Assembly (NCBI RefSeq): GCF_003672135.1
Contig: NC_039515.1
Coordinates: 1,178,001-1,242,000 of the forward strand
Length of the DNA stretch: 64,000 nucleotides
Source of the DNA: Ooceraea biroi
Lineage: Eukaryota > Arthropoda > Insecta > Hymenoptera > Formicidae
Direction of reading: 5' to 3'
Part shown: piece by piece, positions 1-12,600 of the stretch
Numbering within the stretch: position 1 is the first letter of the stretch
Layout of the letters: every line of letters begins with the position of its first letter
Notes under the pieces: model-generated
What the model was told of the DNA's origin: nothing
The model's database searches: none
Seen by the model: the letters and a program-made list of their open reading frames with translations, nothing else
Translations under genes and position numbers: made by a program

Positions 1-662
1 AGAGTTAAACGAGGGCTGTTAGGCAATTTTATTAACAAATTCGCAACTGGCGGTTTAAAGGGACATCGTCTTAGCTTAACGTTGTCTACAATTTCCAAAA
101 CTCTATAGCTGAACGTTGCAAGATTCCGCTATTAAAATGGGAGTGAATATAAAAATATTGCTTTATCATCATGCTTAACTACTTGTTGTTTAAAATTCAA
201 AAGAATTTAGATGTTAGAAATTTAAGTTGGAAAAATGGAAAATTTATAAATATGGAAATATTAAGATGTAAAGATGTAACAAATAATAAAGTTCTAGTCA
301 TTGTAAAATGCACACAACTCGTTGTAAATATGAAAAAAGATATCTGAAGAAAGTAGAACTACTTCAACGGCAACCAATTAAAGAGTTTGAAATGATGTAG
401 AATTACGTCGTCGACAACCAGCTAGAGATTTTAAAATGATGTAAAAACGTAGAACTGCGTTGCCAATCGCGAATATATTAATTTAATTAATTATAGTTTA
501 CAGCAATCGATCGAAAATATTGATTCCTTATCACGTGTCGTTTATTTGTAAAATTGGATTTACTGAATATTCTACACCGCGTGCTAATCATGTGATCAGC
601 GTAGAGGATAAGAAAAATTGCATACGAAAATTGCTGTGCGCATATGAACACACGCTTTTTAC
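1..662 (-). other. Dynein intron sequence at the left edge
   Basis: AT-rich DNA with no recognisable dynein exon. The donor GTAAAAAG at 662 follows WNNEG, and the next expected AAA5 motif (around PSDRMSTENA) does not occur here in any minus frame, so this is read as intron. Confidence 0.6.
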
Positions 663-3600
663 CTTCGTTGTTCCACTGAGCGATTTTCGCGTCGTCGGTC
701 ATTAAAGACAGCGGATCGAAATCTGGAGTGCGCGGTATTGGCGTCGACAAATTGTCGAGGAACGGTAGCCAATACGAATTCATGAGGTCCACTCTATATT
801 TCCTCGTAAAGTATCCCATGTAAGAAATAAATGCGGTGACAAGCAGCACGTTGCCCGGTAGGGTAATCCCGGATTTCTTTAATCTGCTTCGATCACGCGA
901 ATGATACAGTGGTGTGAAACACGAGTATATGAAGCGAGAGAATAGAACAAAACTATGTACCCACATTTGCACGGTTTCGGCCCAACGAACGTTCTCGGAT
1001 GCGAGGCCATTTACCAATCGGTTCGCTAAATCCAACTTGAACGCAGTCGCTTCCGCTTCGTCCTGGCACTTCTGTTTCGCGGCCAAAGCTACGCTCATCT
1101 TTTCACTCAGAATATCCAACATCTTTTGCAGCTCCTGCGCGCCGCGAGAAAATTAGTTTAGTTTTCTAGTACTAGGTGTATGCAAAAGTTTTAGTCTTTT
1201 TTCTGCGCTTTAGTATTATCATTTAAATTTCAAATAAATTCTCCCGTTTTTGAGGAGTTGAAATTTTTGAAGATCATTGAAGCTTGTAAAACGTCATACA
1301 GTAGCGCTCAAAAGTATTTTGTACGTAACTTTTCAGTTAACGACATTGACAAATGGTAAGCTATTTAGATTAGAATTATGTGCTAACATCATGTATAAGT
1401 GGTCTTTCGACTTTTAATTTGCTAATGAATTTCTCTTATAGTTAGTTGAAAATCCTTTCGTCCTAAAACCAGGAAATTTTTATATGAACAAAATACTTTT
1501 GAGCGCTACTGTATGTCATGATTTAACGATAAACATAACTTCGAAAAACAATAGTGAACATAATGAGCAATGAAAAGCTATGTATGCTTTTCGTATTCAA
1601 CGTGTCATTTTGGACTTGGGCTGGAAAATTTTCCCGCACGCAACGTATTCACCCAATTTGGCTTCTTCGGATCACCACTCATTCCAATCGATGCAGTAAT
1701 TTTTAATTGGATAGCACTTTCGAGATGTGGCTGAGATGCGAAGATCTTTTTAAAGAAATTTGAAATTTACCCGAGAAATAGCAAAAAATAATAAAAAACG
1801 GGAGCAACCATTTTGATGATTGAATTACATTGCATATATCATTACATATATCATGCATCTAAAAAGTGAAAACGTGCAAAAACTGATTAAAACTTTTGCA
1901 TACACCTAATACAACATGAATACAATGCGAAATGGAAGAGATGACTGCGGCAGAGCCAAGCTCACCGCTAAACGGTTCCTCAATGAATTCAACTTGTCCA
2001 TGGCGGCCTTCAGCTCGGCGTTTGCTTGAGCGAGCGCGGCTCTTAAAGGCTTCACGTTCTCGTTAATGTAATGAAACACCATGATGTTTTTCACCCAGCT
2101 ACAGAGCCCCGCTGCCGCATGTGATTTTGAGTATACAAAATCCGGATCGAATTCTGATCGTGACGTTTACGTTAATGATACCTAACTTGAAAGACTTGCA
2201 AAATGAACGAGAAGAGGCAGCATATATGCAGCAGGGTGCACTCGATATTGATTTGATTTGCATAAAATAATCCTACGTATTTTGACAATGTCGTTACCTT
2301 TGTTGGTGATATATGGCTGAATTGCCTTAATGATGTCTGGATGTATGTTTTCTTTATCATAATTACGCAATTGCGACAAGAATCCATCGATAGATCCCAT
2401 CATTATTCTGCAAGTTTTCCAACTTCTGTCTTTTGGAATGTTTCCTTTGGAAAATAGAATTAGCACTGCCTGCGCGACCATTAGGACAGCTTCCGGCGGA
2501 GTCCCAAAAGACTTCAATTCGGTCAAATTATTCTGTAATTATATCATTCGGACGTCGCTTATATAATATAATAATAACGTTGTAATGTTAAAGCTTAAGC
2601 TATAATATATTATTCAACTTTCACGCGCCCCTTTCTCTTGAAAAATCCACAATATATTATAATAATTGAAAGCAACCTTGTTGAGAGTATCGAGCGCGGC
2701 TTCGGCCTGTCTCACCGCCGGCTCCGCACGAGCCAAGTCTTCGTCGCAACGTTTCTGATTTTCCGACACGGTCTCTTTGATTTCCGCCACTTTCGCCTCC
2801 TCTTCCGTCACTGAAATTCCATATCGTAATATTTTCGCATCGTTCCAATCATCCAATTATCTATCATCGCTCGTGAACGATGTCGTGACTCTCAGATTTT
2901 ACCGATAGTCTTCTCCGCCTCCACTTTTGCGTTCTCCGTGCGCACTTCGGCCAGTATCTTATCGGCTATCTCGTTCTTTTTCTTTAATTCGATCTCCTGA
3001 GCCGTCAAAACGATCTTCAATTCGTCGACCTATATTTTGTACAGCAAAACAATGACTCGGACGGATACGTGTATTCGAGGTGGAAAATACAAACGCTTAC
3101 GCACGTTTTAGCGATTCTCCACTGTCGGATTTCGAGATAACATGCGAAAATCCAACAGAGAGAGTTAACTCTTGCGCCGAAAGCTATAAACAACATATTA
3201 ATTATACTTGAACGGCACAGGTTTCGAGCTTCTCCAGTCCGTCGGTAAGCCGTGAGATCATCGCCTTCAAATCATACGTTTTATCCGTGAGCAATTTAGA
3301 ATACAAAGAGATCTGTTCGAGAAACGATTTCGGCGTTGTGTAGTTGTATCTTCTCTCGTTCTGCAAATATATGTCGGACACGTTGTTCACGCTTGTGTGA
3401 GCAAAGGACATGAACAGCGACACGGAACTTTGATATTTATCCGGTAATTCCTTCAACTCCTAACGCAAAGACAGAAAAATCTCAGATTAGTCATTAAATG
3501 CTCGTAAAGAAAAAAAAAAGAAAGACCTTGTACTTACCTGCAGAAACGTTGCCGACACGGATTCCAGGGCCTCCTGCGGCCAGTCCTGAAACCAGTCGAT

Positions 3601-6600
3601 CGCGGTGCAATTTACTATCGCGGGGAACTGCCGGGCTCTTTTTCTCAGAGTCGCTCCTACCGGGGAGAAGCATAGGACGCATCTCAATTGGCTTCGCACG
3701 CGTTCGATGAAGAACTTCCAGCAGTTCTCCTTGGTGTCGATTACTCCAATCTGCTTGACCTGTACGAGTGGCGATCACGCGATAACAGTGTCGCTGCTGT
3801 ATTATGCCGAGCAAGATTTCGAGGCGTTTATCATCCAAGTTTATTATCTACCTCGTTTCTCACGGCGTTAACGACGTTGTCCACTTGATCGTCGGCAAAT
3901 AGCTCCGCGATCTCCCCAGACGCCAGCATATCGTTCACCACGACCAGGAACTTCTCCTCGGCGACCTGAGAGTCGCTCATCAGGAAGGTGGTGCCGATAT
4001 TCTTCACACCAGCTTTCAGATACAGCACGGCCAAATCAGCTTTCAGCTCGTTCAGCGAGTAACCCTTGCGCAATTGTATTTGGAACACCTGCACGCGTCA
4101 AGGACCTTCTTATAGCGCCAATTTAGAAAACGTTCTTACATTTTACTTCTAGTTTACTTTTAGTTTATGTTCCACAATTTTTTATCGTTTTTTTTGTTAC
4201 TCGATCGAGGAATCTGGCTTACCTCCAAAGAGGAAACGAATGAAGCTAGACGCGACAAGGATTGCTTGCCGCTACCACCAACGCCTACTAGAAGCGCGTT
4301 GCCTCTTGGCGCTTCCAATATTCGATTGATGCGACAAACGTGATAGACGGCATCCTCGAACAATACCAGGTTCATCGCAGACACCTGCATCGTTCATCAT
4401 TTATATTATATTAGTATAATATATTACGCGACATAACAGAAAATTCGATTGTGGTACCAGCTCGTTATAATTGAATAAAGCGTCTTCAAGCAGCTTTACA
4501 AGCTGATTCCAATCCTTGACGGGCGCGTATTTGGGCTCGCCGATTCCTTCCGCAAAGTGGCAATATATCAACGGCGGTCCCAGACCGATTTCATTTTCGT
4601 CCAGCTCCTGTCTCGTGGATCGACAAATCAATAACAGTCATACAAGGCGTTTGCATCTCACGTTTGCGGATGCTTAGGTGTATGTAAAAATTTTAATCAT
4701 TTTTGCATAAATTGTTTTAGATGCATAATATATGAAATACATTCAGTCAATAAAATTTTTTGCTCTCGTTTTATAATTTTCTGTGATCTCTCATGTAAAT
4801 TTCAAATTTCTTTGCGAAAAAAGTTTTTTCAAGCTTATTTCGGCCACATTTCGAAAGTAATCCAGTCAAAAAGTACTATCAAATTAAAAAACTGCATCGA
4901 CTGGAATAAATGGTAATTCGAAGGCGCCAAATTGGGTGAATATGCCGCGTGCGGAAAACCTTTCCAGCCCCAGTTCAAAATGGTTTGCTAAATACGAAAA
5001 GAATACGTAGCTTTTCATTGCTCATCGCGTTTTACTATTGTCTTTCGAAGTTATTTTTATCGTTGAATCATAACATATGACATTTTACAAACTTAAATAC
5101 TAACTCTTCTAAAATAGATATAAAAGCGAGAATTTATTTGAAGTTTAAATAATAATACCAGAGCGCTAATAAAAACGACTAAAATTTTTGCAATCACCTA
5201 ATAGCTTCTTAAGCGGCGTATCCGAGTTAATGAAATGAGAAAATAAAAAACGAGAGAAAATCCGTCTACGGTCGCGATCTATTCGACGCGATCTATTACC
5301 AGATCGCCAGTTATTAAACGTACAGGTATATTTTTGCGAAGCGCCTCGAGCAGCAACCGATCGAACACTCTCTGGTCCTCGAAGGTCACCAATTTGTCAC
5401 TATATACCCTCGTTGCTTCGTGCGCGTAAAGCTTGATCACGTGACTCGGAAGTGGCAAAGCGTCGCCAAGAGCGAAGAGCATTCCCTGCGCGTAATATCA
5501 TGTTGCGTCACAATTAACGTTCGTTGGTCATCGACATGCATTGGTCGAATCTGGTTCACACCTGGAATATATTGGACAGGTCACGTAAATTGAAGACATA
5601 GTGAAACTTGATCACTGTTGGCAGAAACGTCGCGGCGATTTTATTATGCAGATACAACGCGGCGTCGATCAGAGGACCCGTGAATCTCTGCACTGCTGGA
5701 TGAAATTTCTTCTGCGGATCCATCACGTGCTGCTCGAGGATCTGACTGTAGATCGTCACGAGCGCGTCGATTTGTGGAAAACTGGAAACAGGAAAAAAGA
5801 AAAAAATAAAATACCGCCCACGCGTTTCCATATATAACTGCATAATATGCAACTCCATATACATATAACTGGACTCGTTCAATCGAATGAATAAAAAATA
5901 ATTTACCTAACGGCGAACACGGCGAAGTGCCTCTGCAAACGTGGATCTATGGTAAAACTTCCGGCAGTGGGATTCATGCAGGATACGTACTGTGTATTGT
6001 AAATCTCTTTCAAAGCCAGTTTCATCCGATCGTACCTACGCATATCCCAGTATGTTTTCTTATTTCTGAGCGTCCTGAGTATGTATAATAAATATCACAG
6101 TTGCCATTACCAGTGATTGTAATCCATGTGTTGTCTAATAAGAGAATGAGGTTGCACCGTGCCATAAGTGTCCACTTCCGGCATATTCATGTCGTCTATG
6201 AAATACACCAGGAGCTTCGTACCCGGCGGCCCGTAATTACGTCCCGCTTTCTTCTCCAAATGTTTCTCAAGTACTTTCTGCAACATGTCTTTTCAACAAA
6301 AATAAGACCAGTATGCTTCGTTCGTTGAAGCGCTAGAGCGAGAACTGCGACTGTTGTCCTTATTTACCTGACGTTGTATAAAAGTTGAAAGGAACATTTG
6401 CGATGTTGTAATTGTCCGATAGGCTTGCCAGCTTCTCGGCCATTATGACACTCTTTCCGGAGCCTGCGCCGCCTACTAACATGACCGGAACGCGCTTCTT
6501 TATCAATAAATCCATGAAGAAGCGTAAGCGCACTGTTTCCCCCGTTGGTACCAAAACAGACTGCGTGAAATATTTTAAAACGTTCAGAATACTTTTTTTA

Positions 6601-9600
6601 CTTGCCGCAGTTTGCGATTTATATTTATATAACATATTTCGCAGTGTCTTTTTTAATAATTTTTAAACATTTTTCTGGCAATCAGAAATAGTCACGTAAC
6701 AAATTTAACAAGCATACACACATACACACACACGCACACGCGCGCGCGTATACCTGAAGTGGGATATCCGAGTCCAACTGGAACGGGGTGACTTTCTCGG
6801 TCCAGGGTAACAATCTTTTCGTCTCCGGTTCTATAAAGTAATTGAATACGGTACCGCCCGATGGAAACTTGACCGTTTTGAATTCATTTTGCCACCACTT
6901 GCTGAATTCGTTTCGCCAGTCTATCAGCTGATCTCGAAACATCGTGGAGCCGAACGCCCAGATACAGGCGAATGCGAAGTACAATTCGTACCTGAAGTGT
7001 ACATCGCGAATTCGTACAAATTTCGGACAAAAAATATTTTTAAACGTTACAAAGCAACATTACAAATGTTTAAACGTTACATTCTAGAGAATAGTCGGGA
7101 ATTTTATTGGTGTTGTGATTCCTACCATTCCTTCGGACAGTCCGACGGCACATTTTCCTTCGTCAGGAAGCAATCGAGCAAGTGACAGAGCATTTCCAGA
7201 TGACACATCTCCGGTAAGGGAACGATCTTTTTAAATTTGGAATTCTTGGTCACTTCAAGCAGAGGAGGAACGTATTTCTCGAAAAGGATCGATAGATTTG
7301 CACGTTCGGAGTGATCTCTCGTTTCTATCCAACTTGTCACGAACCTACGGATTCGCAAAGCGATTCAACGACCAGAATAATCAATGACGAATCAATGTAA
7401 TGTTTTTCTCAACATTAGACTCGCCGAAGCAACGCGAGTATAATTAAATATCAAATAAATTGAAATATCATTAATTCAGAAACAATTATCGGTTTCCGAT
7501 GATTATTTTACCAATACGTCATTTGCAGAGAGAGTTTCAAGTTTTTCGACATTTTTTGGAATTTTGCATTACTCGATACACCCTTATTTCATTACAAAAA
7601 CCCGAGATCGATCATTGAAAAACAGAGATATCGACGCGTATCGTTCGAGCTCTGGTCTTCACGCGAGCAATCTGTAGAAGTGTTTCATTCACGCAAGTTG
7701 ATCATTTGCTTACGGGCTCCAGCCTAAATCTTGTGGATTAATGTACAGGATCCCCGCTCGGGACACTGTTGCTGGCGTAGCAGTCCTGCAATCAAAGCAC
7801 AAACGTCAAAGATGCGCAGGCTACAAATTATAGCAAACCGAAGAGTATTGATTATAGCTTCCGGCAGATTCGACTCGAGGAAACTCAACCCACGAGATTA
7901 CCTTAAATTGGAAATTTCAAAGAGCAGACGCATATGCCTGGTCAAGGCGATTCTCTCGTTGCTCGCGAGCGTCAATACCTTGTTGTCGTCCATCACCGTG
8001 TTGAGAGATTCGATCCACATCGGGTCGATGTCACCGTCGAGCACGATCCACTTCGGACCATCGCCAGCCATGCTCGCTTGCTCCCTCATTATCATGGAGA
8101 ACAACCTGCAAAAGTAGCAATAAGAATAGAAAGTCGAGAGCCTATTATACAGCGCGGGCTAATGCGGGCGCGAGCGCGCGCTCTCGAAATTGACGGGTGT
8201 GCTGTCTGCCAACCCGTCTTTCCATTCCCTCGTTGCCGGATTAATGACGCCAAATAACTCGTCGTTGGTCACCGCCTTTGGGTTGAGATCGTTGTAGTAC
8301 GGTTTACGTTTTTGGCCCGAGTACGTTCGGTTGAGCGTTTTCCAGACTTCGGTTTTACCGGTGCCGGCAAGGCCGACGATAAAGACCGAGTGCCGTACGT
8401 GAAACAACTCCTCCAATTGCACCACCTAAAAAATGGATCAAAGTGGTGGAAGGAACACGGACTCTCCCGTCGTGCGCTTCTCTTTTTACACGCTTGTCGA
8501 TTAATTAGCCAAAGTGACTTTACACGCGCGTGAACTACCTTCAGAATAAAGCCATCGTCTGGTTGCAACTTCAAATCAAGAGCCGCGGCTCTGATCATCA
8601 TTTCGAAGTCTAGGTCTCTTTTTCGCGGCACGTCCAGTGCGGGAAACAAATCTCCTGAACGGGGTGATGCGAGAATGATGCAGTTTTGCTTTTTATACAT
8701 TTTATATGGCAAGTCATTTGTTAATCGTATAATACCTATTAATCCCATGAATACGGGCACGTCATCAGTGATGATTTTTGGCGTGTTAAAGTCCCTCAGA
8801 GCCCTCATCAGCACCTGGTCCTCCGGTCTCTGCTTGTCATCGCGCTTTAACTTTCCGGCAACGACTAAAACGGACTTGATGGCCCTCAAACCCCAGTCGT
8901 AGTGGTCTTGCTTGGATAAAAGCTCTCGACATAACATGTACAGAGTGATAAATTTTCTCGCTAATAATCGCGCCTCTTGGAAGCCCTCGGCCACTAGCAT
9001 AATCTCGCAAATTAGCTCAAAGTCGGGCACCACCATAGCACAGGGCCTGTTGATTTATATGCGATGTTAACTCTTAACAGGCCTAGGCATTTATTATTCG
9101 AGGGGAAATTATTTCAACGGCCTCTTTTTTCTTTTCTTCCCCGAGTTGAGATTATTATGTCCCGATTATAATGATCTGATTATTACGTGTATTGTTCAGG
9201 CTTCACTTACCGAAATAATGTTTTCAGATTTTCCGGTAATTCCGTTCTACCGGCGTAACCAGGATTCATCGTAATAAACATACCGACTGTACCCACGATA
9301 TCAAGCTCCTCTCCGAAGAAGAGGAATCTCTTTTTCCGATTTCTTACTCCCTCCAGGACACATTTCACTTGTACTGCTACGACCGATAGCACTTCGACGG
9401 AAATTCTGTTGAACTCATCGAAGCAACCCCATGCACCCGTTTGCGCTAGTCCCTTGTATATGTTGCCACACGACTACAAAAAAAAGGGAAGGTTTATCTT
9501 CTCGTACGAAAGAAACGGCGAAGAAAGGGAACGTACTTTATAATCCATTTGTTCGGAACAATTGAAGACGTAAACCATTTGTCCAAGGGCTTTGCCGAGG

Positions 9601-12600
9601 TCTTTAGTTGTCTCGGTTTTGCCCGTTCCTGCGGGCCCAGCCGGTGCACCGCCCATTATCAGATGCAACGATTGCGTCAATGTAATGTAGCATCTGTCCG
9701 TCAACGGCGTAATTACCAGCCGTGGCACGTTACCCAAGTACTCGTAAGCGTATGTGAAACACGCGTCGCAAATGTTGGCGTAACAGTCTCCCGATTTGTC
9801 GTCCCACCTACGAGGCGAAACGATCATTTTTTTCTTCTCCATTCGCACGTATTTCTTCAAAAGCATTATTACTTATTAGTGTGTAAAAGGTTTAGTCTTT
9901 TTTTTCAACGCTCTAGTATTATTATTTAAACTGCAAGTACATTCTCGATTTTTTACAGTGTTTTTGAACAGTTGGCATCGAAGTTTGTGAAACGTCATAT
10001 GTCATGATTTAACAACAAACATAACTTTGAAAAACAATAGTGAACGCGATGAGAAATGAAAAGCTATATATACTTTTCATATTCAGCAAATTATTATAGT
10101 TTGAACTTGAGCCACAAAGTTTTTCCGTACCACTTATTCCAATTGATACAGTACTTTTTAATTGGATAGTACTTTTGAGATGTGAGTGAGATGCAAAAAA
10201 ATGTTTTGCGTAAAGAAATTTGGAATTTGCCTAAAAGAAAAAATTCGTAAAAAACAAAGACAAATATTTTGCTGACTTTGTAGTGTATTGCATACATTAT
10301 GCACCTAAAACAAAACGTGCAAAAAATGACTAAACCTTTGCATACACTTTACGAAGCTATCATTTCCTATTCTTTTTCTCCTATTAATCGCACGTGTTTC
10401 TTCAAAAGTACTTACAATAGTCATGACATATGACGTTTCACAAACTTCGATGGCAACTCTTCAAAAACGCAAAGAAATAAGAATTTATTTGAAGTTTAAA
10501 TAATAATATTCGAATAATAATATTAAATATATTAAAATAATATTAAATAATAATATTAAACCAATAATATTAGAGTGCTGAAAAAAGACTAAAACTTTTG
10601 CATACACCATTCTTTTTCTCCACACGTGTTTCGTCAAAAGCATTGTATTCAATTTAGCCAATATCCAAAATACGATTATTTATATTAATTAATATAACAG
10701 AATTACCTGTGCCTCAATTGCGACTGCCACTGAAAGTTGGACGAGTTCTCCGCCCTGATGGATATTAATTTTCCGACAACGTCGCGCGCATGCACATCGA
10801 TAGTGCAAATAGTCATGATTTTCTGCCGATCGTTCTCGCTCAGTTCGCCGCGCAGGATCGCGATTAGCGTGTTCAGTTGGCCGATCTGTTTTTTCTGATA
10901 ATCCTTGAGCGCATTCTCGAATCCCTCCTCGAGTCTCGCGAATGCCATGTTCACCTCGGAAGTCCACCAGATCTGCGTGCCGCATAGGGCTGGCTGTGCC
11001 TCGAAATCTAGGATCCAAAGCTCGCGAGGCTTTTCGTCGTACGAAGCGACAGCCTGACTGAAACGATGCCTGACGCTTCTTCTCATTGCCTCCGTCACGT
11101 GATCCAACCAGATCTCAACCTTGTCCGTACGATACATTGTTACGCTTGGTTTCATTTTATCTTCCGATCTGGGAAGAACGTAAATGTTAACTACCTTTCC
11201 AGTGCAGTCGCATGTTCCATGCATGACCATCTCCTCGCCGTCCTTTGCTATCATGCCGTTAGCCTGCTTCGTCGCTTTTCCCCCTTCCATTTTCCACCTG
11301 AGCTTTGCCAGAGAGTCGTACAACTTGGATAAGTGCTTGCAAACCATTTCGGGATTGTTTCCTGTCGTGATGAAGCTATACGTGAATAGAGAAGAAATTT
11401 CTATGTTGTCGCGAGAGAGCTTTACCGTGGCTCAGTATGTCGAGTAAATCCGCGGATGAGATAAAGTAGAATCGTGGATAGATCAGTCTCTTCGTCTCCA
11501 GATAATCGGACAATGCTTTCTCACAGACGTCCAGTTGCTTCTCCAGTTCCTCCAGGCGGTCCAAAATTTTCGGCTTGTTCGTCGACTTGATTATGTTCAA
11601 GTTGCTCAACATTTCCTTCAACAGATCCTTCAACAGAGAATTCAATAGAAGAAGCTTTTTCTCGGGAAAAGGTGCAAAGATGAAGATAGCGCGTGCACAT
11701 CGTGCGACAGAGTCGAAGATCACCTTGAAATCCTTGTCTATCTTCTCGAAACGCTTCGACTCCTCTGGCAACTGGCTTCTAATGTCTTCCGAGCCGATAA
11801 AGATGCTCTCCAGATGCATCCAGGCTCGTTGGACTTGAAACCAGGCGTTGATCGTGGCATCCGCGTTACTAAGCTTTCGTTGCCAATCCATCACTTCATC
11901 CAGGAAGTAGGTGACGTACTTGGAGGCCAACATATTCTGCAGTTGCACCTGCGGCAGCGATCTCTCATCAGCGTTCGTTTCTCTCTTTGAAATGAAACGA
12001 GAGATCTTACATGATGTTACATACCTGATTCTCTTCCAACATCTCGATCGTTTCCTCGCTTATTTTCAAGACGCTGAGCTTTGTGCGCTCGTGCACCTCT
12101 TTATCGAATTCGAGAGTATTCCACGTGTTGTGCAGTTCTTTGAGGACCTTCTCCATGCTCATTTCCTTAACCGCCTTGTCCACCATGTTCTTAACTTCCT
12201 CCTCGTACCTGTGCAGCTCTAATTTCAACAAGTCTTCCAGAGTAGTTTTATCGTCCATAGTGAATCTCACCTGTGTGAAAGAAATTCTTTTCTCTTGTAA
12301 AATTACAAAATTATATTATTATACAATTTTTGAAAAAACATTTTATTATCGCAATCGTCCATGTGCCACTCGAAGAAAGGTACACACGCGGGTTTCAGCC
12401 ATGAGCTCTTGCCAATGTCTGTCTCTAATGGCGGGATTTTGCAGTTCCGAAACTGCCCTTAACGACGATATCATGTTCTTCAGTTGCGCTTCCACGCGAG
12501 CGTACAAGTCCCAAACACGTGCTTCCTTGTCTAGTTCTAAAATATTATGACAACAGTAATGCTAAAACTCTCAGAATAAAACTCTCAGAATAGCACTTTC

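Larger units (their letters stand above)
965..3459 (-). other. Dynein stalk coiled coils and microtubule-binding domain (part of the dynein gene)
   Basis: Exons 3208-3459, 2903-3029 and 2677-2810 encode the charged ascending coiled coil. Exon 2298-2532 holds the microtubule-binding tip (LTELKSFGTPPEAV), and 1966-2153 and 965-1134 encode the descending coil, starting from the FDPDFVYSKSHAAAGLCSWV motif typical of this position. The coil leads into LANRLVNGLASENVRW at the AAA5 boundary. All junctions are in phase. Confidence 0.9.

Noticed and set aside
6716..6750. CA/CG dinucleotide run next to a dynein donor as a regulatory element
   Set aside because: Ordinary microsatellite; position beside the donor at 6753 is not enough to claim function.
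8269..9036. 255-aa uninterrupted ORF as a single dynein exon
   Set aside because: It runs through two introns; family alignment places exons at 8736-9046, 8539-8654 and 8214-8425.
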